64,000 bases of DNA. Origin: Adiantum capillus-veneris. Taxonomy: Eukaryota > Streptophyta > Polypodiopsida > Polypodiales > Pteridaceae. Of this stretch, positions 1 to 14,895 are shown piece by piece. The first letter of the stretch is position 1; the number at the start of each line of letters is the position of its first letter. A program made the translations under genes and the position numbers. Where the stretch lies: positions 59,232,119 to 59,296,118 of the forward strand of contig CM043952.1 of NCBI GenBank assembly GCA_014529385.2. Reading direction: 5' to 3'. Under the pieces are notes generated by a model. That model did no database searches, was not told the DNA's origin, and saw nothing but the letters and a program-made list of their open reading frames with translations.

Positions 1-551
1 CCTTGCATGGTGGGTACCGATTAAGGGTTATATCAAAGAGGGAGACCCTACCACCTCTCCCACGTCGCCCCATGCTCCACCACCCCACTCTGCGTGAACA
101 GACCACTCCCGCCTACGTTTTCAAAATGGAAAATCTACGGATCTATATGAAGGTAGCAATGTGGGATATTGAGAGCTTGAGTTTACAAGACTTTTTGATT
201 GGACCATACTTCAGTAACCAGCACTATATGGAGCTCCCCAATCAGGTCTAGGCCTTCATCATAGGATTAACTCCTCTTTAAATTTCTTGCCTTAAGCTAT
301 GGTGGACATCAATAACAAGTGTCCTTCATTGATGATACCTACCTTCCACTTCTAACTCTTTTTTCTGTTGTTGGCTGTGATGGTGGAAAGAACATTTGGA
401 GGACTTACCATATCTTTCATGCAAATGGTTTAGCGGGAGTTTTTCTTCTTTGATTGTACATTGCCCAAGTTATACATGATGAATATACATTTTTTAGACT
501 TTTTTTGCTTATGGATGATTGGATTTTTTATGCTATGATAGTTGAATTCAT
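1..551. other. Non-coding flank, no gene recognised
   Basis: The stretch is open in one plus-strand frame at its left edge (82 codons from position 3), but the peptide has no recognisable motif, repeat or membrane segment. It may be chance or the edge of something outside the window. Pyrimidine-rich patches occur near 360-440 and 490-530. Nothing else can be supported. Confidence 0.5.
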
Positions 552-563
552 CCCCCCCCCCCC

Positions 564-608
<45 letters not shown>
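552..608. repeat. Compound microsatellite C29 + (AC)14
   Basis: A run of 29 C bases is followed directly by 14 AC units. Short ORFs across it on both strands (proline/His-Thr or Gly/Val-Cys runs) are translations of the repeat and not genes. Homopolymer length may be inexact because poly-C is hard to sequence. Confidence 0.95.
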
Positions 609-611
<3 letters not shown>

Positions 612-630
612 TCACTTTCTACTGTGGCTT

Positions 631-890
631 ACTTTTGGCACTTGGACAAGAAGGGATAGTGGCCTTCTGTTCACATTAAAAACATTAAAAAAATACAGCT
701 CTGTGTTTTGGGGCTTGTAATTGAAAAATTTATATCTTATTTGGAATAACTCACAAATGAGATATTAGAGGGATCTTTTCACACTTGGATCAGAAGGGGT
801 GGTGGCATTTTGATCATAAAACTCTAAAACTAAAGGGATTTTTGACATCTGGATCTGAAGGGGTGATGGCCTTTTGATCACAATAAAAAC
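631..890. repeat. Three degenerate copies of a ~52-bp unit
   Basis: Three similar blocks lie at about 631-685, 774-825 and 839-890. Each reads roughly: (A)CTTGGA, then (C/T)AGAAGGG, then T(A/G)(A/G)TGGC, then TTCTGTTCACA or TTTTGATCACA, then AAAAAC. Spacing is irregular (about 143 and 65 bp). Looks like an old tandem array or the decayed remains of a repeated element. Confidence 0.55.
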
Positions 891-893
891 ATG

Positions 894-1479
<586 letters not shown>

Positions 1480-1728
1480 AAGTATGGTTAGGAAAGCTAC
1501 TAATTCTCATGGACACATGACTTACACACATACATTTACATGGGCCTTAATTTAACCTTGTAGTCTCTAAACTGAGCGTCTTCAATATAAAGTGATTGCA
1601 ATCCCTCTGCATACATAAATCATCCGAGGTCTATGAAGACCTTGGACCCTCCTCCTCTAGAGATTGTAATAACAGTGACTCTCTTGATTTCCCTTGTGTC
1701 AATTCGGCATTGATCCACTCAATGACAC

Positions 1729-4033
<2,305 letters not shown>

Positions 4034-4128
<95 letters not shown>

Positions 4129-4555
4129 TAGAGAGATAGGGAGGGATGGAGAGAGATAAAGAGAGGGAGAGATAGAGAGGGGGAGAGATAAATAGGGAGA
4201 GGTAGAGAGATAGAGAGGGAGAGAGAAAGAGGGATAGAGAGAGGGAAAGACAGAGAGAAAGAGATAGAAAGGGAGATAGAGGGAGAGGGAGAGCAAGAGA
4301 TAGAGAGAGAGGGAGAGAGAAAGAAAGAGAGAGAGGGAGAGGTAGAGCAAGAGAGGGAGAGAGAAAGAGGGAGGGATAGAAAGCAAGAGAGGGAGAGAGA
4401 AAGAGGGAGGGATAGAAAGCAAGAGAGGGAGAGATGGAGGTAGAGAAAGAGATAGGGAGAGATAGAAAGAAAGAGAGAGAGAATGATAGAAAGAAGTAGA
4501 GGGAGAGGCAGAAAGAGAGGGAGATAAAGAGAGATATAAAGAGAGGGAGATATGA
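4034..4555. repeat. (GA)n microsatellite grading into imperfect purine tract
   Basis: A perfect GA run occupies 4034-4126. It is followed by about 430 bp of almost pure purine built from GAGAGG, GATAGA and GAAAGA words. Two overlapping minus-strand ORFs of about 215 codons across it are Ser/Leu/Pro/Tyr low-complexity translations with no support as genes. The imperfect part looks like a long GA tract that has accumulated substitutions. Confidence 0.95.
4347..4430. repeat. 36-bp tandem repeat inside the purine tract
   Basis: The unit beginning GCAAGAGAGGGAGAGAGAAA starts at 4347 and again at 4383, with a partial third copy at 4419. The period is exactly 36 bp and the copies are near-identical, so this is a recent higher-order duplication inside a degenerate GA tract. 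Confidence 0.85.
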
Positions 4556-5603
4556 ATTAGGTATAGGGAGATAAGAACTCGAATAGGTTCTAATATTATC
4601 CAATGCATCTCTTGTAGATGTGAGATGAGAGATTGTTTGGAGGGGAGCAACTAAGGCACTCTTCCTTTGAGTGGCTCTCATCCCAGGGTGGACATCGCCT
4701 CTAGTGGTGGACCCACCCTGCTCTTGAGATAGTACATCCTAACTCAGGGTTTAGATTTATTGATAGATACATTTTTGTGAGCTTAAATGTAGTCTTAAGC
4801 TCATTATTTGTAGGCATGGCCCTCATATGGCTTTGGAGGTGCCGGTATATCTACCCAGGTTCCTCCACCGGTGGTAGATCCAAAACTCCAGCTTGCAATA
4901 ACCTTGCGTAAGGAGTACTTATGCTCGATGCAAAAACTATTTGGTTGCTACACTCCACATCAACTTGTAGCCTATGGTATTTCTCAATAGACCATGCCAT
5001 GGGGGAGCGAGGGAGGGACTCCATACGTCCAGAGCGTCCCACTAACAACACATCCTTCTACCCTCCCTTCTTATCGACCCACCCCCTTCCCTTTCACGGA
5101 CCCACCCCCTTGCATCACAAGGTTCCACACCATTCCATTTGACTCCTCGTTTGTTTGAAGAAACCTTATAGGTGGTTGACGAGCATCTTCTAGTAGTGCC
5201 CGATGATGTTGTCTCATGGTAGCAAGCGTAGGTGGAGCGGCGGCCGGGGCTCTTGTTGGGACGCTTGTTTTAGTGGTGGTGGTGGTGGTTTGGGGGGGGG
5301 GGGGGGGGGGGAGATGACTCACTTGTTTTGGAGCGTGTTGCGCCTACCGCTGAGTATGAAGACACAGATGCACCAATGAGAGAGACACATGGGCGATACT
5401 ACAAGGTAAAGTATGGTGGCGAGGTTCACTTTGGGACTGCAGAGGGTAGAGCTTTCCGGTGCCATTTGCAAATTCTTATACACTTGACATATAAGAATTG
5501 CTTTATAAAATTCAAAGACCAAGTGCCTGATCATGCATGCTAAGTAGAGGAAACGTTGCATACTCAGTTTCCAAATGCCCCCGACAAGCCTTTGTCGGCC
5601 GAC
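4556..5603. other. Non-coding spacer left of element E1
   Basis: No supported gene. Small ORFs of 66-96 codons occur on both strands without recognisable motifs. The stretch contains C-rich patches near 5040-5110, a GTGGTG run just before the poly-G tract, and short inverted words near 5582-5600 (GACAAGCC / GGCC). It ends at the TG that opens the LTR of E1. Confidence 0.5.
5292..5311. repeat. Poly-G tract (G20)
   Basis: About twenty G in a row directly after a GGTGGTGGTGGTT run. Confidence 0.95.
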
Positions 5604-6553
5604 TGCCAAGCCTCACCATATTGATGCTAGCAAAGCAAGAACCACAAACATAAAAATTATCAATCCGTGGGATGTAGCTGACCCAACTATGCGTGGAGGC
5701 TACAAGAGGTAGCTAATCTTTTAAAAAACCCAAGTCTAAGTCGCTCCTACCTATCTCAGTCTCAAATGTGTGCCAGACATCAAAGGCTACTTTCCTTACC
5801 GCAAGCTTGATCCGATGATTTTGCATACAATGATTCTCTGAATGCAACAAAACTTTATGCCTAGTATGAGCAGAGTATCCTTAACACTCTCGTGTACTCA
5901 AATTTCATTTCTGACACTCAGACAAAATCGTGCATAAGATAAACAGCCTATCTTAGGTCAATTTGTTTTGGCACCCGAAGCACTCTACAGCTTCCTCTAG
6001 ACGTGCTCTACCTATCATTAAGGTCAAAAACAAGTTTTTTGGTGCGTGTATTGTGCATATGAAACAAAATTAGTTTGTACACCATGACTAAAAATACACT
6101 TTCATCGCAAGAAACTTACGTTAAATGGAAAAGCTTTCACCTCCAAACACGTTGCTATGCTCAAAATAGCAATGCAACACCATATGAGAGACACAAGGAC
6201 TCAAAGAAAAAGTAGACTCACGTTGAGCTTCTACAACAAACGCTTACTTTCATTATCCAAAAACTTAGGTTTTTAATTACAAAAGTTGGCTTTTATACCT
6301 TAGCCAAGGTTCAAAGAATGGATTCCTAGCTATTTGGGCTTAGTACAAATCTTAAAAATTGCATATGATTACAAACTTGGAGGCCCTCAACCCCTTTAGA
6401 CTTGTTGGCAAATCAATAATAATTCAATGGCTTTGGGATTTGCAAGATTTCTCAGTAATACAAAGGGGTTTAATACAATCAGTTGGCTTTAAAAAATGAG
6501 TGGTGTCCCTCTTGATGCTCTTTCTCCGGATCTTGTTAGCTGAGAAGCTAACA
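5604..6553 (-). repeat. 3' LTR of E1 (950 bp)
   Basis: On the minus strand it begins TGTTAGCTTCTCAGC just after a purine tract and ends GGCTTGGCA. Positions 5604 to about 6333 match 48034-48754 along the whole length in the same orientation, at roughly 85% identity. This pairing is the reason for calling E1 a single element from about 5.6 to 48.75 kb. Confidence 0.75.
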
Positions 6554-6571
6554 TTCCCTCCCTCCTTGCCT
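6554..6571 (-). other. Polypurine tract of E1
   Basis: On the minus strand the sequence GGCAAGGAGGGAGGGAA lies directly before TGTTAGC, the start of the 3' LTR. This is the expected place and composition for the plus-strand primer of an LTR retroelement. Confidence 0.75.
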
Positions 6572-7991
6572 ATGTCATCCGCGACATAGCTACTTAGGGT
6601 GCTAAGTAGTGGTTGGGCTTCCTTACCGGTGTTCTTTGTGCATGTTGCTCAAGACATTGTTGGTATCTGAGGTGGGGGTCCTTATCTTCAGTGGACATAA
6701 ATTGCATGGTCAATTTATTTCTTTGCTCATATGCGGAGTAACTGACAAATCTCATTCGCAGGTTGGTGATGATGAGGCCAAAGATCTTTGATCAATAAGT
6801 GAAGAAGCCCGTGTAGAATGCTTCTTCAAATGTCTGGATATAGTAGGATGGTAGAAACATCACCCTAGCATAGAATCCATGGAGCACTTCTTCCAAGGGC
6901 TAGCCTGATAAATCATAGCACATGCCCTTGACACCTTTGAGAAAGGACATCCATGCTGCATCTGTTTGCTCTACACGGTAAAAAGTTTGCAAGCAGGTTA
7001 GGAGCATTTTTGAAATCTTTACCAACATGATACACACTAAATATGGAATTCCCTGAAACAGCTGAATAGTCGAGGATAATGTTTCCACCATGTATGTTTT
7101 TGTGGGTTGGTTGTTCGAGGGTGGTCAAAAACTAGGGTAGTTGAGCCTAGTAGGGTGCTTTTCCTGGAGGAGAGATTGTTGCTCCCAACTTTTGACTCTT
7201 GGTACCAGGCACTGCACAAGATCTTGTTTGATATGAGCTGGTGCATTTGTATACAAAAAAAGATACTTGAAGTGCCGATTTAGCGAGATCTCTCACTATT
7301 TGGGATGTTCCGGTGTTGGGTTGGCTTGGAAATCCTTGAGTAGTCTCTCTTTGATTTGGAGTACTTCAAACTTTATGAGGGGAAAGGGTAGAGCTTGCTG
7401 ATGCCATGCCTCATTGATATCAGATGGTGTGAGGAGGTTGACATTGATGTTTATCTGCTCTTCCCACTACATGGCTTCCTTCCAGATGATCTCGGTTTCA
7501 TCTTCCACTTGCTTCTTTAACGCTGCTTCCTTATTAGTTAAGATTTTTGGTTGAGTGGAGGGTCCAGCTTCATCATGAGAAATATCTAGCTTTGGAAGAT
7601 TAGCTTCTTCGGTGGTAGTTGCTTCACAGTCCATAGATTGTAGGGTATCTTTATCTTGCATTGCAAAATCTATCTATTTTTCCCTCGGTGTGGTGGCATG
7701 TGCCGTGGTAGCTGCTTGAGCTTTGGTCAATTTTGCTTTAAGTTGGTCAATTTCCTTTTGATATCTCTCCTCGTGCTGCATTCCGATGGAGAGTTCTCTT
7801 CTCTACATTTGCTCTAGCTTTAGCTCCATTTGAAGGTCTTTAATCTTTTATTCCACTGCTTTATATGCCTCATCCTAACCCTGTAGTGTGGCTACTATAG
7901 GGTTGTCCTTGAGCTGATTTAGCAATGTATTTTGGTCTTGGCACCTAGCTTTTGGTTGTGCCAACTGATTATTTGCAATATTTAGCTAAAT
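6572..7991 (-). other. E1 downstream region, unassigned part
   Basis: Lies between the coiled-coil coding part and the 3' LTR of E1. Only short minus-strand open stretches occur (for example about 60 codons at 7467-7661, rich in Lys, Glu and Thr), with no recognisable domain. Probably the decayed end of the downstream coding region plus 3' untranslated sequence. Confidence 0.5.
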
Positions 7992-9043
7992 CTATAGCCA
8001 ACTAATTGTGGGAGTAGACTCTTGTAGAGTAGAGGTGACCGCTCTGACTTGTTGCTCTTGTTGTTGATTCCTTGTTTTGAGAGCTTCCAAGTCTGCTGAC
8101 GACTTTGCAATTAGTTCAACCAGTTCCTTGTCTTTGAATTCCATGGATTCTTTGTACAATTTGACACAAACGTTGGCCATGTCAAGCCTTTCATATGAGA
8201 GCCATAGCTGCTTATACAATTTGTGGAGCTGTTGGTGGCAAGCATAGATCTTATCTTTCATTTTTTCCACCACATCATGTGCATACTGGGCATATTCATC
8301 TATGTCTTCCAGACTCTCCAACCTTCTTGTGTTGCTCGCTTCCGTTTGATCCATTGAGGTGTCATGAGCCTCGATTGTGATTGGCTCATCTGGCTGGTTG
8401 GCTTGAGTACTTAGTGTCTCTATAGGGATGGATGATTCATCGATTTTATTTGGGTGGTTCTGATCTTGGTTCCATATTGCTAGCAATGGGAGTGGTCTCT
8501 TTTGGTCATGGTGGTGTTGTGTTTTCCGGTTGTGGTGGAGAGAAGTGAGGAACTCTTCAGAAGGGTTGACTTGTTCTTTAGGTGAGTCTTCTCTATGTGA
8601 TGTATCATCTCCTATTGTGCCTTGACTTTCTCTTGTTGACATTCTTCTTTGTGATAGAGATGTTCTATGCCGGCCCGAGGATCGTCGTCCTTCGTATAGA
8701 ACATGGGGTGTTTGGTTTGAATTTTGATCCTTTTTGGAAAAGGTTTCCATTTCTCCTCAAAATCCCCTTCGAGTCCTCTCTCCAACTCAAAATCCACCTT
8801 CTCTCTTTCTATTCTTGTTGCTTTTTGATTTGTTTCCTCTGCTGCTAATACAAGGCATGGTCGGTTTGTGGCTTTTGCTTCATCTACCTTAGATTTCCCT
8901 TTTTCTCTTTTCTTTCTTTTGAGAGGAGTGTCTTCCTCCACCACCATCTCTTCTTCTTCCTTGTTGCTTTCCGTAGCTCTTGCTACAATAGCTGTATCAT
9001 GGCTAGGAAAATTGCTTAGTCTTGTCCTCAGTCTTGTTGCCAT
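7992..9043 (-). pseudogene. E1 downstream coding remnant, coiled-coil and Lys/Glu-rich
   Basis: Two overlapping open stretches on the E1 strand. The first (9043-8612) is highly charged and has basic clusters (KRKKREKGKSK) that could serve in nuclear entry or nucleic-acid binding. The second (8750-7992) is hydrophilic and Gln/Glu/Lys-rich. Its C-terminal third has regular Leu/Ile spacing (MKDKIYACHQQLHKLYKQLW and beyond), typical of a coiled coil. I do not recognise the protein. Downstream ORFs of unknown role are known in Athila and Tat elements, which is the nearest precedent. A host gene is less likely because the stretch lies between the E1 LTR and its polymerase, on the same strand. Confidence 0.5.
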
Positions 9044-9235
9044 CGGTGGAGCTCCTATCTACACTTCTTCTTTATCAGCAGTCTTGCTGAGTAGCCATAG
9101 ATTTTGCTCCAAGGTAGGTGGTAGATGCTCTGCCTAGCCTATAGTGTGGTAAGAAATCCACGTTAACACTTCTGGAGCTCTCGAGAAGGTAATGTTCTTT
9201 GGCTTTTTCACATGAGTGAGAGTTGTGTGAATATA

Positions 9236-9928
9236 TCAGACGTGGTCCACTTCTGTCACGCCTTCTCTCTTAGAGGCTTGTGTGAATGTGGAATCCACAT
9301 CATGATTTGTAATTGTGTACTTGGGAGGTCTTTTAGTAGTGAAATGAAAGTGCTGATGATAGAGCCAAAGTACCGGCTCTATCTCTCTTTCATTTAGATT
9401 CAAGAAGGAGATTGACGGACTGGTGAAAATGCCAGATATGGGAAACCCTCGGTCTCTCATGCGTTTTCCTCCTCTTTTTAGCTTTAGGGCTTTAACAACC
9501 TGGTCCTCTGTGATGTGCACCTTTATTGGAGCATCATTTAAGTCTGAGATGGTTGCCCTAGGCTTCTTCTGTGATGCTGTGTAGGAGCTCATAGACACTC
9601 TTGTAGTCAACACCAAAAGGCTCCAATTGAAGGTAGTCATTAAGGCCAATTCTCTCATATAGTGGCTTGACTGCCTCTTCTTTGACAAGATCTTGAGCTT
9701 CCTTTGGCAACATCTGAACCCTTGTGTGCTTTTGAATGAGCCATGGTATATAGTGACATGCTGCCTTTGTAGTTGGTCTTTTGACAACCATGTGACATTT
9801 GCTTCCTTCAGGGAGTCTTCCTCTAATTGGTATAGTGGAAGCTCATCAAATTTTCCTTCATGGTTTTCTTCTTTGGAGCTTCTGATGTAGATGAGAGTGA
9901 ACCTGGCAGGGCACTGCATCCAATTCAT
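9236..9928 (-). pseudogene. E1 downstream coding remnant, unknown protein
   Basis: Minus-strand coding-like sequence of about 230 codons with an overlapping open stretch in another frame (9791-9558). Visible words such as KPRATISDLNDAPIKVHITE and DQVVKALKLKRGGKR faintly recall the helix-rich domain annotated as a putative plant transposon protein in some Tat/Ogre elements, but the match is by eye and weak. It lies upstream (in E1 reading direction) of the coiled-coil part and about 2.7 kb after the second protease-like part. Broken, and the function is unknown. Confidence 0.45.
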
Positions 9929-12640
9929 TGGTCAGACCAAGTTTAGTAAGTCCCAGTCAAGAAGAAAAATCAATAAGACAAAAATGAGCTCTAAAAAGCA
10001 CAATCTTGGCAAAATTTATCTTACACACACCTAATATACAGATGGGTGCAGGTGCATGAAAATTGGTGTTAGAGTGAATGCATAGGAAGTGTATGGGTTG
10101 TTGGAGATATGCAAAAAGTTTGATGGGTTTTGGACACTTGTGGTGAGGGTTGTGTACAAATTTGTGCCCGCTTTACCGCTTCCAGAGATTTTGGTGAGAG
10201 ACTGATAGAGTTATATTGTGCCAAATATGATGAAACTTGTCAAGGTGCTTTATTTGAACATTGTGGACATATCTGTGTCTTCAAATTGCAAGTCAAGTCC
10301 TCCCTTTATCATTTTTATCTTAGGCACACCTAAGATAAGAATGACTGATTTAGGGTTATTTTGGGCTTTTGGTACCTTGATTGGTGGTGGAGGGTGGATT
10401 CTTGATGTCCCATAAGATTGGGTTTGATTTGACACGCTAATAATCAATTTCAAACACTTGTGTCTATTTGGTGCGGTAAAGTGCATTTGAGAGTGGTTAT
10501 GCATGAAAGAAGTGTACCAGTGTGATGTGGGCCTTGTGAGGTGTAGAGAAATCATGCCAATGTGAAAATGCGTGCAAAATGTGCTTCCATCCTAGCAGAT
10601 CATCTTCGGCATGCCTAAGATAATTTTTATAGATTATTGCAATGTAGGCCCTAATCTTGCCCCATATAGCTTCTACTAGGTTACTTATGAAGGGTAAAGC
10701 CCTTGGTTGTGTTTCTTGCACTTGTTGGTGTTCCCAATTAGGTTGACAATTCCTTTTTGAGACGATCTTGACTTGGAGTCATTAGTCACTAGCTCTATGC
10801 CCACTGAAGGTTGGTGAAGCTTCAATGTAAGGTGTAGAGTACCCCCTTTGAATTTGAGGTCAAACGGATCAGTATTTTGTATTGTGGTGCAAAATGTCGC
10901 TTTGCGATGAGGATATGGTCATTTTTTTGTTCACTAATGATTGGACCTCCAATGCACCCCTAACTCTCCAAAATTCCCTAACATGATAGTCCCAACACAT
11001 ATGTGAAATCTGGTCCAGATCTGGGTCCTCTATCTTCACGCACCGAAGACACTAGGTCAGCTTTTTTGACACATTTGCATCTTTGAATCTAGCAATGTGT
11101 TTCCGTACTTTTGAAGAGCCCTTGATTCAATTTTGGTGTAATATGGATGTCTGGAGTGGTTGGTGTTAGTGGTTCTAATCCCAGATATTACCAAATTGGT
11201 ATGTGTTACCTTGCCTCCTATAGCTCGTGTGGTTGACCATGTGATATTCAAAATACTTCTGGACATAGTTAGGAACTTACCCCTCATGGCTGGAGTGACT
11301 AAGAGCCGACAAACATGGCATAGGAGAGCGTGGAAGGTCGTCGGAATCCACAACCCGGAGCTTTCTCTCTAAAGGCTAGAATGTAAATGAGAGGGAAATT
11401 GGCCTAAGGGACTATACATACCTAGACTTTTCTAACAACCCTTGCCCAATGATCTTAATAGTCCTTATTTTGTACTCCTGGATAAAAAATCTCTGAAAAA
11501 TGATATCCATGGACCTTTTTGTCGCAATTGTACCAGATGATTAGTGAGTCGGAGTGGCCACCGAGTTTTTTGATCAGAATTGCCCCAAATTTTTTTTAGC
11601 TTTTCCATTGAGCTTCAAGATTTGGCGTTTGAAGTCAAAATCCAATTATGACAATCTTGCTTATTATTATTTATTTACCTGACTTTTATTAGCTTTTATT
11701 AGCAAAAATTAAAGAAAAATTAACCAGACTGCTCAAAAAATTCCATCCTATACTCAAAAATACTAAAACACTTTTTAATTTTACTATTTGGCCATATTTT
11801 TGTGTATTGCTCCATTTTCATAATGATTTTTGCCAAAAAAACACGCAATATCAGTAAAAAAAAAACTATATTTATGGCTTTTGGTAGTTATGTACAATAT
11901 ATACACACACCGAGGGGCTAACCTATTGCATTTCCCAACCATCTTGTTATTAGGGCAATCGGCTAATTTATTCAAGAAAGCGCGTACGTTAACACACAAT
12001 TACTTCAAAACATTACCCTTATCTTTTTTAAATCCATATGCTTTGTCCATTTTCAGATTGTCTCCCCTCCTCCTTGCTTCAGTCTTGCGGGACAACATAG
12101 TATTCTGGTTGTGAATTGTGTAGGTTATAAAGTCGTGTCTATGCATGGCCTTGACTGGCCCTATAATGCTATTGATGTCAATGCAATTAAACATGCTATG
12201 CTGTGTAAGAGGTGGGTTTTGAGTATTGTACTCAAGGGTTTTCGATGGCGAGGTATATTGTAATTGAACTCTCTTGAATGAAGAGTAAATCTTGTAGCAA
12301 TGGAGCACGCTTTTTTATGGTGCAATATGAACTGTCCCCTGTGTAATGACTAGAACTGGTGGTTTCAATCGTGGTGGTGGTTTTACTTTAGGTATCCATA
12401 CCTGATGGAGGTTGGCTTAAGTTGTGATGGGGTCTTTGGTACCCATAGTTTCACTTATCTGCTTTGGATTGTTGGTCTTCTACTCTGAGTTGTACATTTC
12501 TTCTTTGGTTTTCATATCCATTTCATCTTTAGTAGTGGTGGTTTTTGTTGTAAATAATGACATGATGGTTTTTCCTTAGGGTTGTTGGAGGTGTGTAGAA
12601 ATATTTTGGGCACCCAGATTTTTTGAGGTCGGTTGACAAG
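9929..12640 (-). other. E1 spacer between second protease-like part and downstream ORFs
   Basis: About 2.7 kb with no convincing coding sequence. It includes AT-rich sequence (11580-11880), a perfect 10-bp-stem hairpin (10315-10338) and short unsupported ORFs on both strands. Confidence 0.5.
10315..10338. other. Perfect hairpin, 10-bp stem, 4-nt loop
   Basis: TTATCTTAGG, loop CACA, then CCTAAGATAA. A related half-site CCTAAGATAA occurs again near 10617-10626, so the word may be part of a small local repeat. The role is unknown. Confidence 0.7.
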
Positions 12641-12661
12641 CTGACTTTAGGGTATCCCAAC

Positions 12662-13200
12662 TTACCTGATTCCCTGCAATAGTTGAGTAGAAGAAGTCTT
12701 TATTGGGGCTGTAGTTGTAATGGTGGCTGAGGACTCATGCTTGTTTGATTGAAAATCACCAAGAGCTTCTTTCCATTCCTCTTTACTGTATGAAAATGGT
12801 ATTTTTAGTTGTCCTCCTTTGAATGTGAGTTTTGAATTCTGGCATCCCAATCTTGTCTTGCTTTGTAGGTTCTCATCCATAGAACACCTAATATTAGGTC
12901 CTCATTCATGTGTTCATCCACTATACATATGAAAGGATGAGGGCACAAGAATCCATGAACCATAATATTCAAGTTGATCTTCCCTAAAGTTGGAGCGACA
13001 CTCTTGTTGCAGCACTTGACAGTGGCTCAATACTCAAGTGGTTGAGTAGTTGCTTTGCAATAAGTAGAATAGTTGACCGCATTGACTCAAGCTCTTCTAT
13101 TTGCTAAAGCTTTGACTTTGTAATCCTTGTTCAGATTCACATTGATTCGCAAATCAAGACCATCCAGCTACTCGTCATCAGTTTTGACCTCATCCTTTGC
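12662..13200 (-). pseudogene. E1 second retropepsin-like part, after integrase
   Basis: Lies after the integrase in E1 reading direction. The word DLILGVLW at about 12901-12878 matches the conserved hydrophobic-Leu-Gly segment near the end of retropepsins. It is preceded by the usual beta-rich spacing and followed by a Lys/Arg/Gln-rich tail. The location matches the downstream protease-like domain of E2 and E3. Degraded, so confidence rests mainly on position and this one motif. Confidence 0.5.
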
Positions 13201-13353
13201 TAAGGGTTGAATATGTATAGTATTGAGTGGTACAGCTTGTAGAACAGGTTGTCTTGAAGCTTTTCATTTTAGAACTCAAATGCGAGCTTCCTCTTGAGCC
13301 TCCTCAATAACATGTTGTCGTTTGAGCTTCCTTTCCTTGGATGCATGCATTCT

Positions 13354-14483
13354 CTATAGAAGTTCATTAGACAAGGGAAGGTTGTATTTGCAGAGTTGAC
13401 ATCCTCTAATGCAATCTACAATGGCTAACATGACAGCCCCACTTGGTGAAACATCTTCAATGACAAAAGGACCGTGTCCTTTTTTCTTGAACTTGGGTAT
13501 ATGTTGTTTCAGCGAGTAGACTAGGAATAAATCTCTTGGTTTAAAAACTTTAGTCAACAAATGCGAGTCAAAGAACTATTTTTGTTTTTGTTTTTGTGTG
13601 TATATGTGGGTAATGGCCGCTAAAAGTTGTTCATCTAGCCATTCTAAGTCCCCAAGTTGTTTTGATACATCATGCCCTTTCCATTCCAACTCAGTTGCAA
13701 CTCTGAGTGTATTGCATCCAGGCCATAGACCAAATTAAAAGGAGTCGTGTTCAAAGGCGTTTTGAAGGAAACTCAATAAGCCCACAAGGCGGAGTGAAGA
13801 TGCATTTCCTAATTTGTTCTGCCCTCATTCTGCCTGAATTAGAAATTTTGGTTAGTATAGAGCTCAAAATTTTGTTTGTATGTTCTGGTTGACCATTTGC
13901 TTGAGGGTGGTAGGGTGTAGAATTGTTATGGATTACCATGAACTCACCTAGTAGACATTCTATCACCTCATAGAGGAAATGAGATCCACGATCAGTCACC
14001 AGATCAATAAGAAGCCCATATCTGGTAACGATGCATTTGTACATGAATACAACAATGGTTCTAGCATCGTTCTTCCTGGTGGCTCGTGCCTCCACCCACT
14101 TGGTTAAGTAATTTATTACCACAATAATATATTGTGCCTGAGTTTTGGAAGTTGGTGGTTGTATTGGACCTACAAAGTCTATACCCCATTTAGCAAATGT
14201 GCGTGCTCCCACCGTAGGTCGCAGTGGCATGTTATCCATTCTCGTTGGCATCTTTGCTGTCACATGCATCGCAGTGGCATGTTACCCATTCTCGTTGGCA
14301 TCTTTGCTCGTGACATGCATCCACAATAATATATTGTGCCTGCGTTTTGGAAGCTGGTGGTTGTATTGGACCTACAAAGTCTATACCCCATTTAGAAAAT
14401 GTGCGTGCTCCCACCGTAGGTCGTAGTGGCATGTTATCCATTCTCCTTGGCATCTTTGCTCGTGACATGCATCGCATCATCAA
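13354..14483 (-). pseudogene. E1 integrase region
   Basis: Ty3-type integrase core words are clear: WGIDFVGPIQPP, NYLTKWVEARA, LVTDRGSHFLYEV and HNNSTPYHPQANGQPEHTNK, which carry the acidic catalytic positions of the family. At 13560-13354 a stretch with RDLFLVYSLKQH and KKKGHGPFVIEDVSPSGAV corresponds to the C-terminal DNA-binding part, with no chromodomain after it. The N-terminal part of this region contains local tandem duplication (14118-14480). Confidence 0.75.
14118..14480. repeat. ~202-bp local tandem duplication
   Basis: Sequence from about 14121 (ACAATAATATATTGTGCCTG) recurs from 14323 with few differences, a period of about 202 bp. A shorter duplication of about 50 bp (GCAGTGGCATGTTA(T/C)CCATT) lies inside it near 14221 and 14271. 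Confidence 0.8.
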
Positions 14484-14895
14484 AAAAATTCTTTTGCATC
14501 AACAAATAAAGTTGGCCTTCAAATGCCTACCATCAATATGGCTTTGGCTGTGGTTTCATGAGAGAGGTGACCCCTTGCTAGACTTGTGTGAGCTTGTTCC
14601 AAAATAGGAAGATACTCCTCTTCATTGGTGCACAGTATGAGCTATCTATCTTTCCCTTGTTGATAGAGATAGTTTCCAATCATTGTATAATTGGCTGACT
14701 GAATTTTTATTGCTCTTTTTATTCTTTTACTCATGTCTTTTGGGAACATTCTGTTAGTCAAATACCCAACCATGTATCTACTTCAATGTGGTATGACCAA
14801 AGTGTAAAATTACGTGTCATGTGATATATCAGTTATTTTTTTTGACATTGAGAGCAGTCATTCACGTAATGATGAACATCTTTCTTCATGGTAGG

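Noticed and set aside
3-251. 82-codon ORF at the left edge
   Set aside because: No motif or similarity recognised, and it is cut by the window edge. Kept only as a note in the flank entry.
5328-5543. 71-codon plus-strand ORF after the poly-G tract
   Set aside because: No recognisable domain, a comparably long ORF overlaps it on the other strand, and no second copy in the window supports it.
7992-9043. Possible host gene encoding a coiled-coil nuclear protein
   Set aside because: It lies between the LTR and polymerase of E1, on the element strand and within its boundaries, so a downstream element ORF is the simpler reading.
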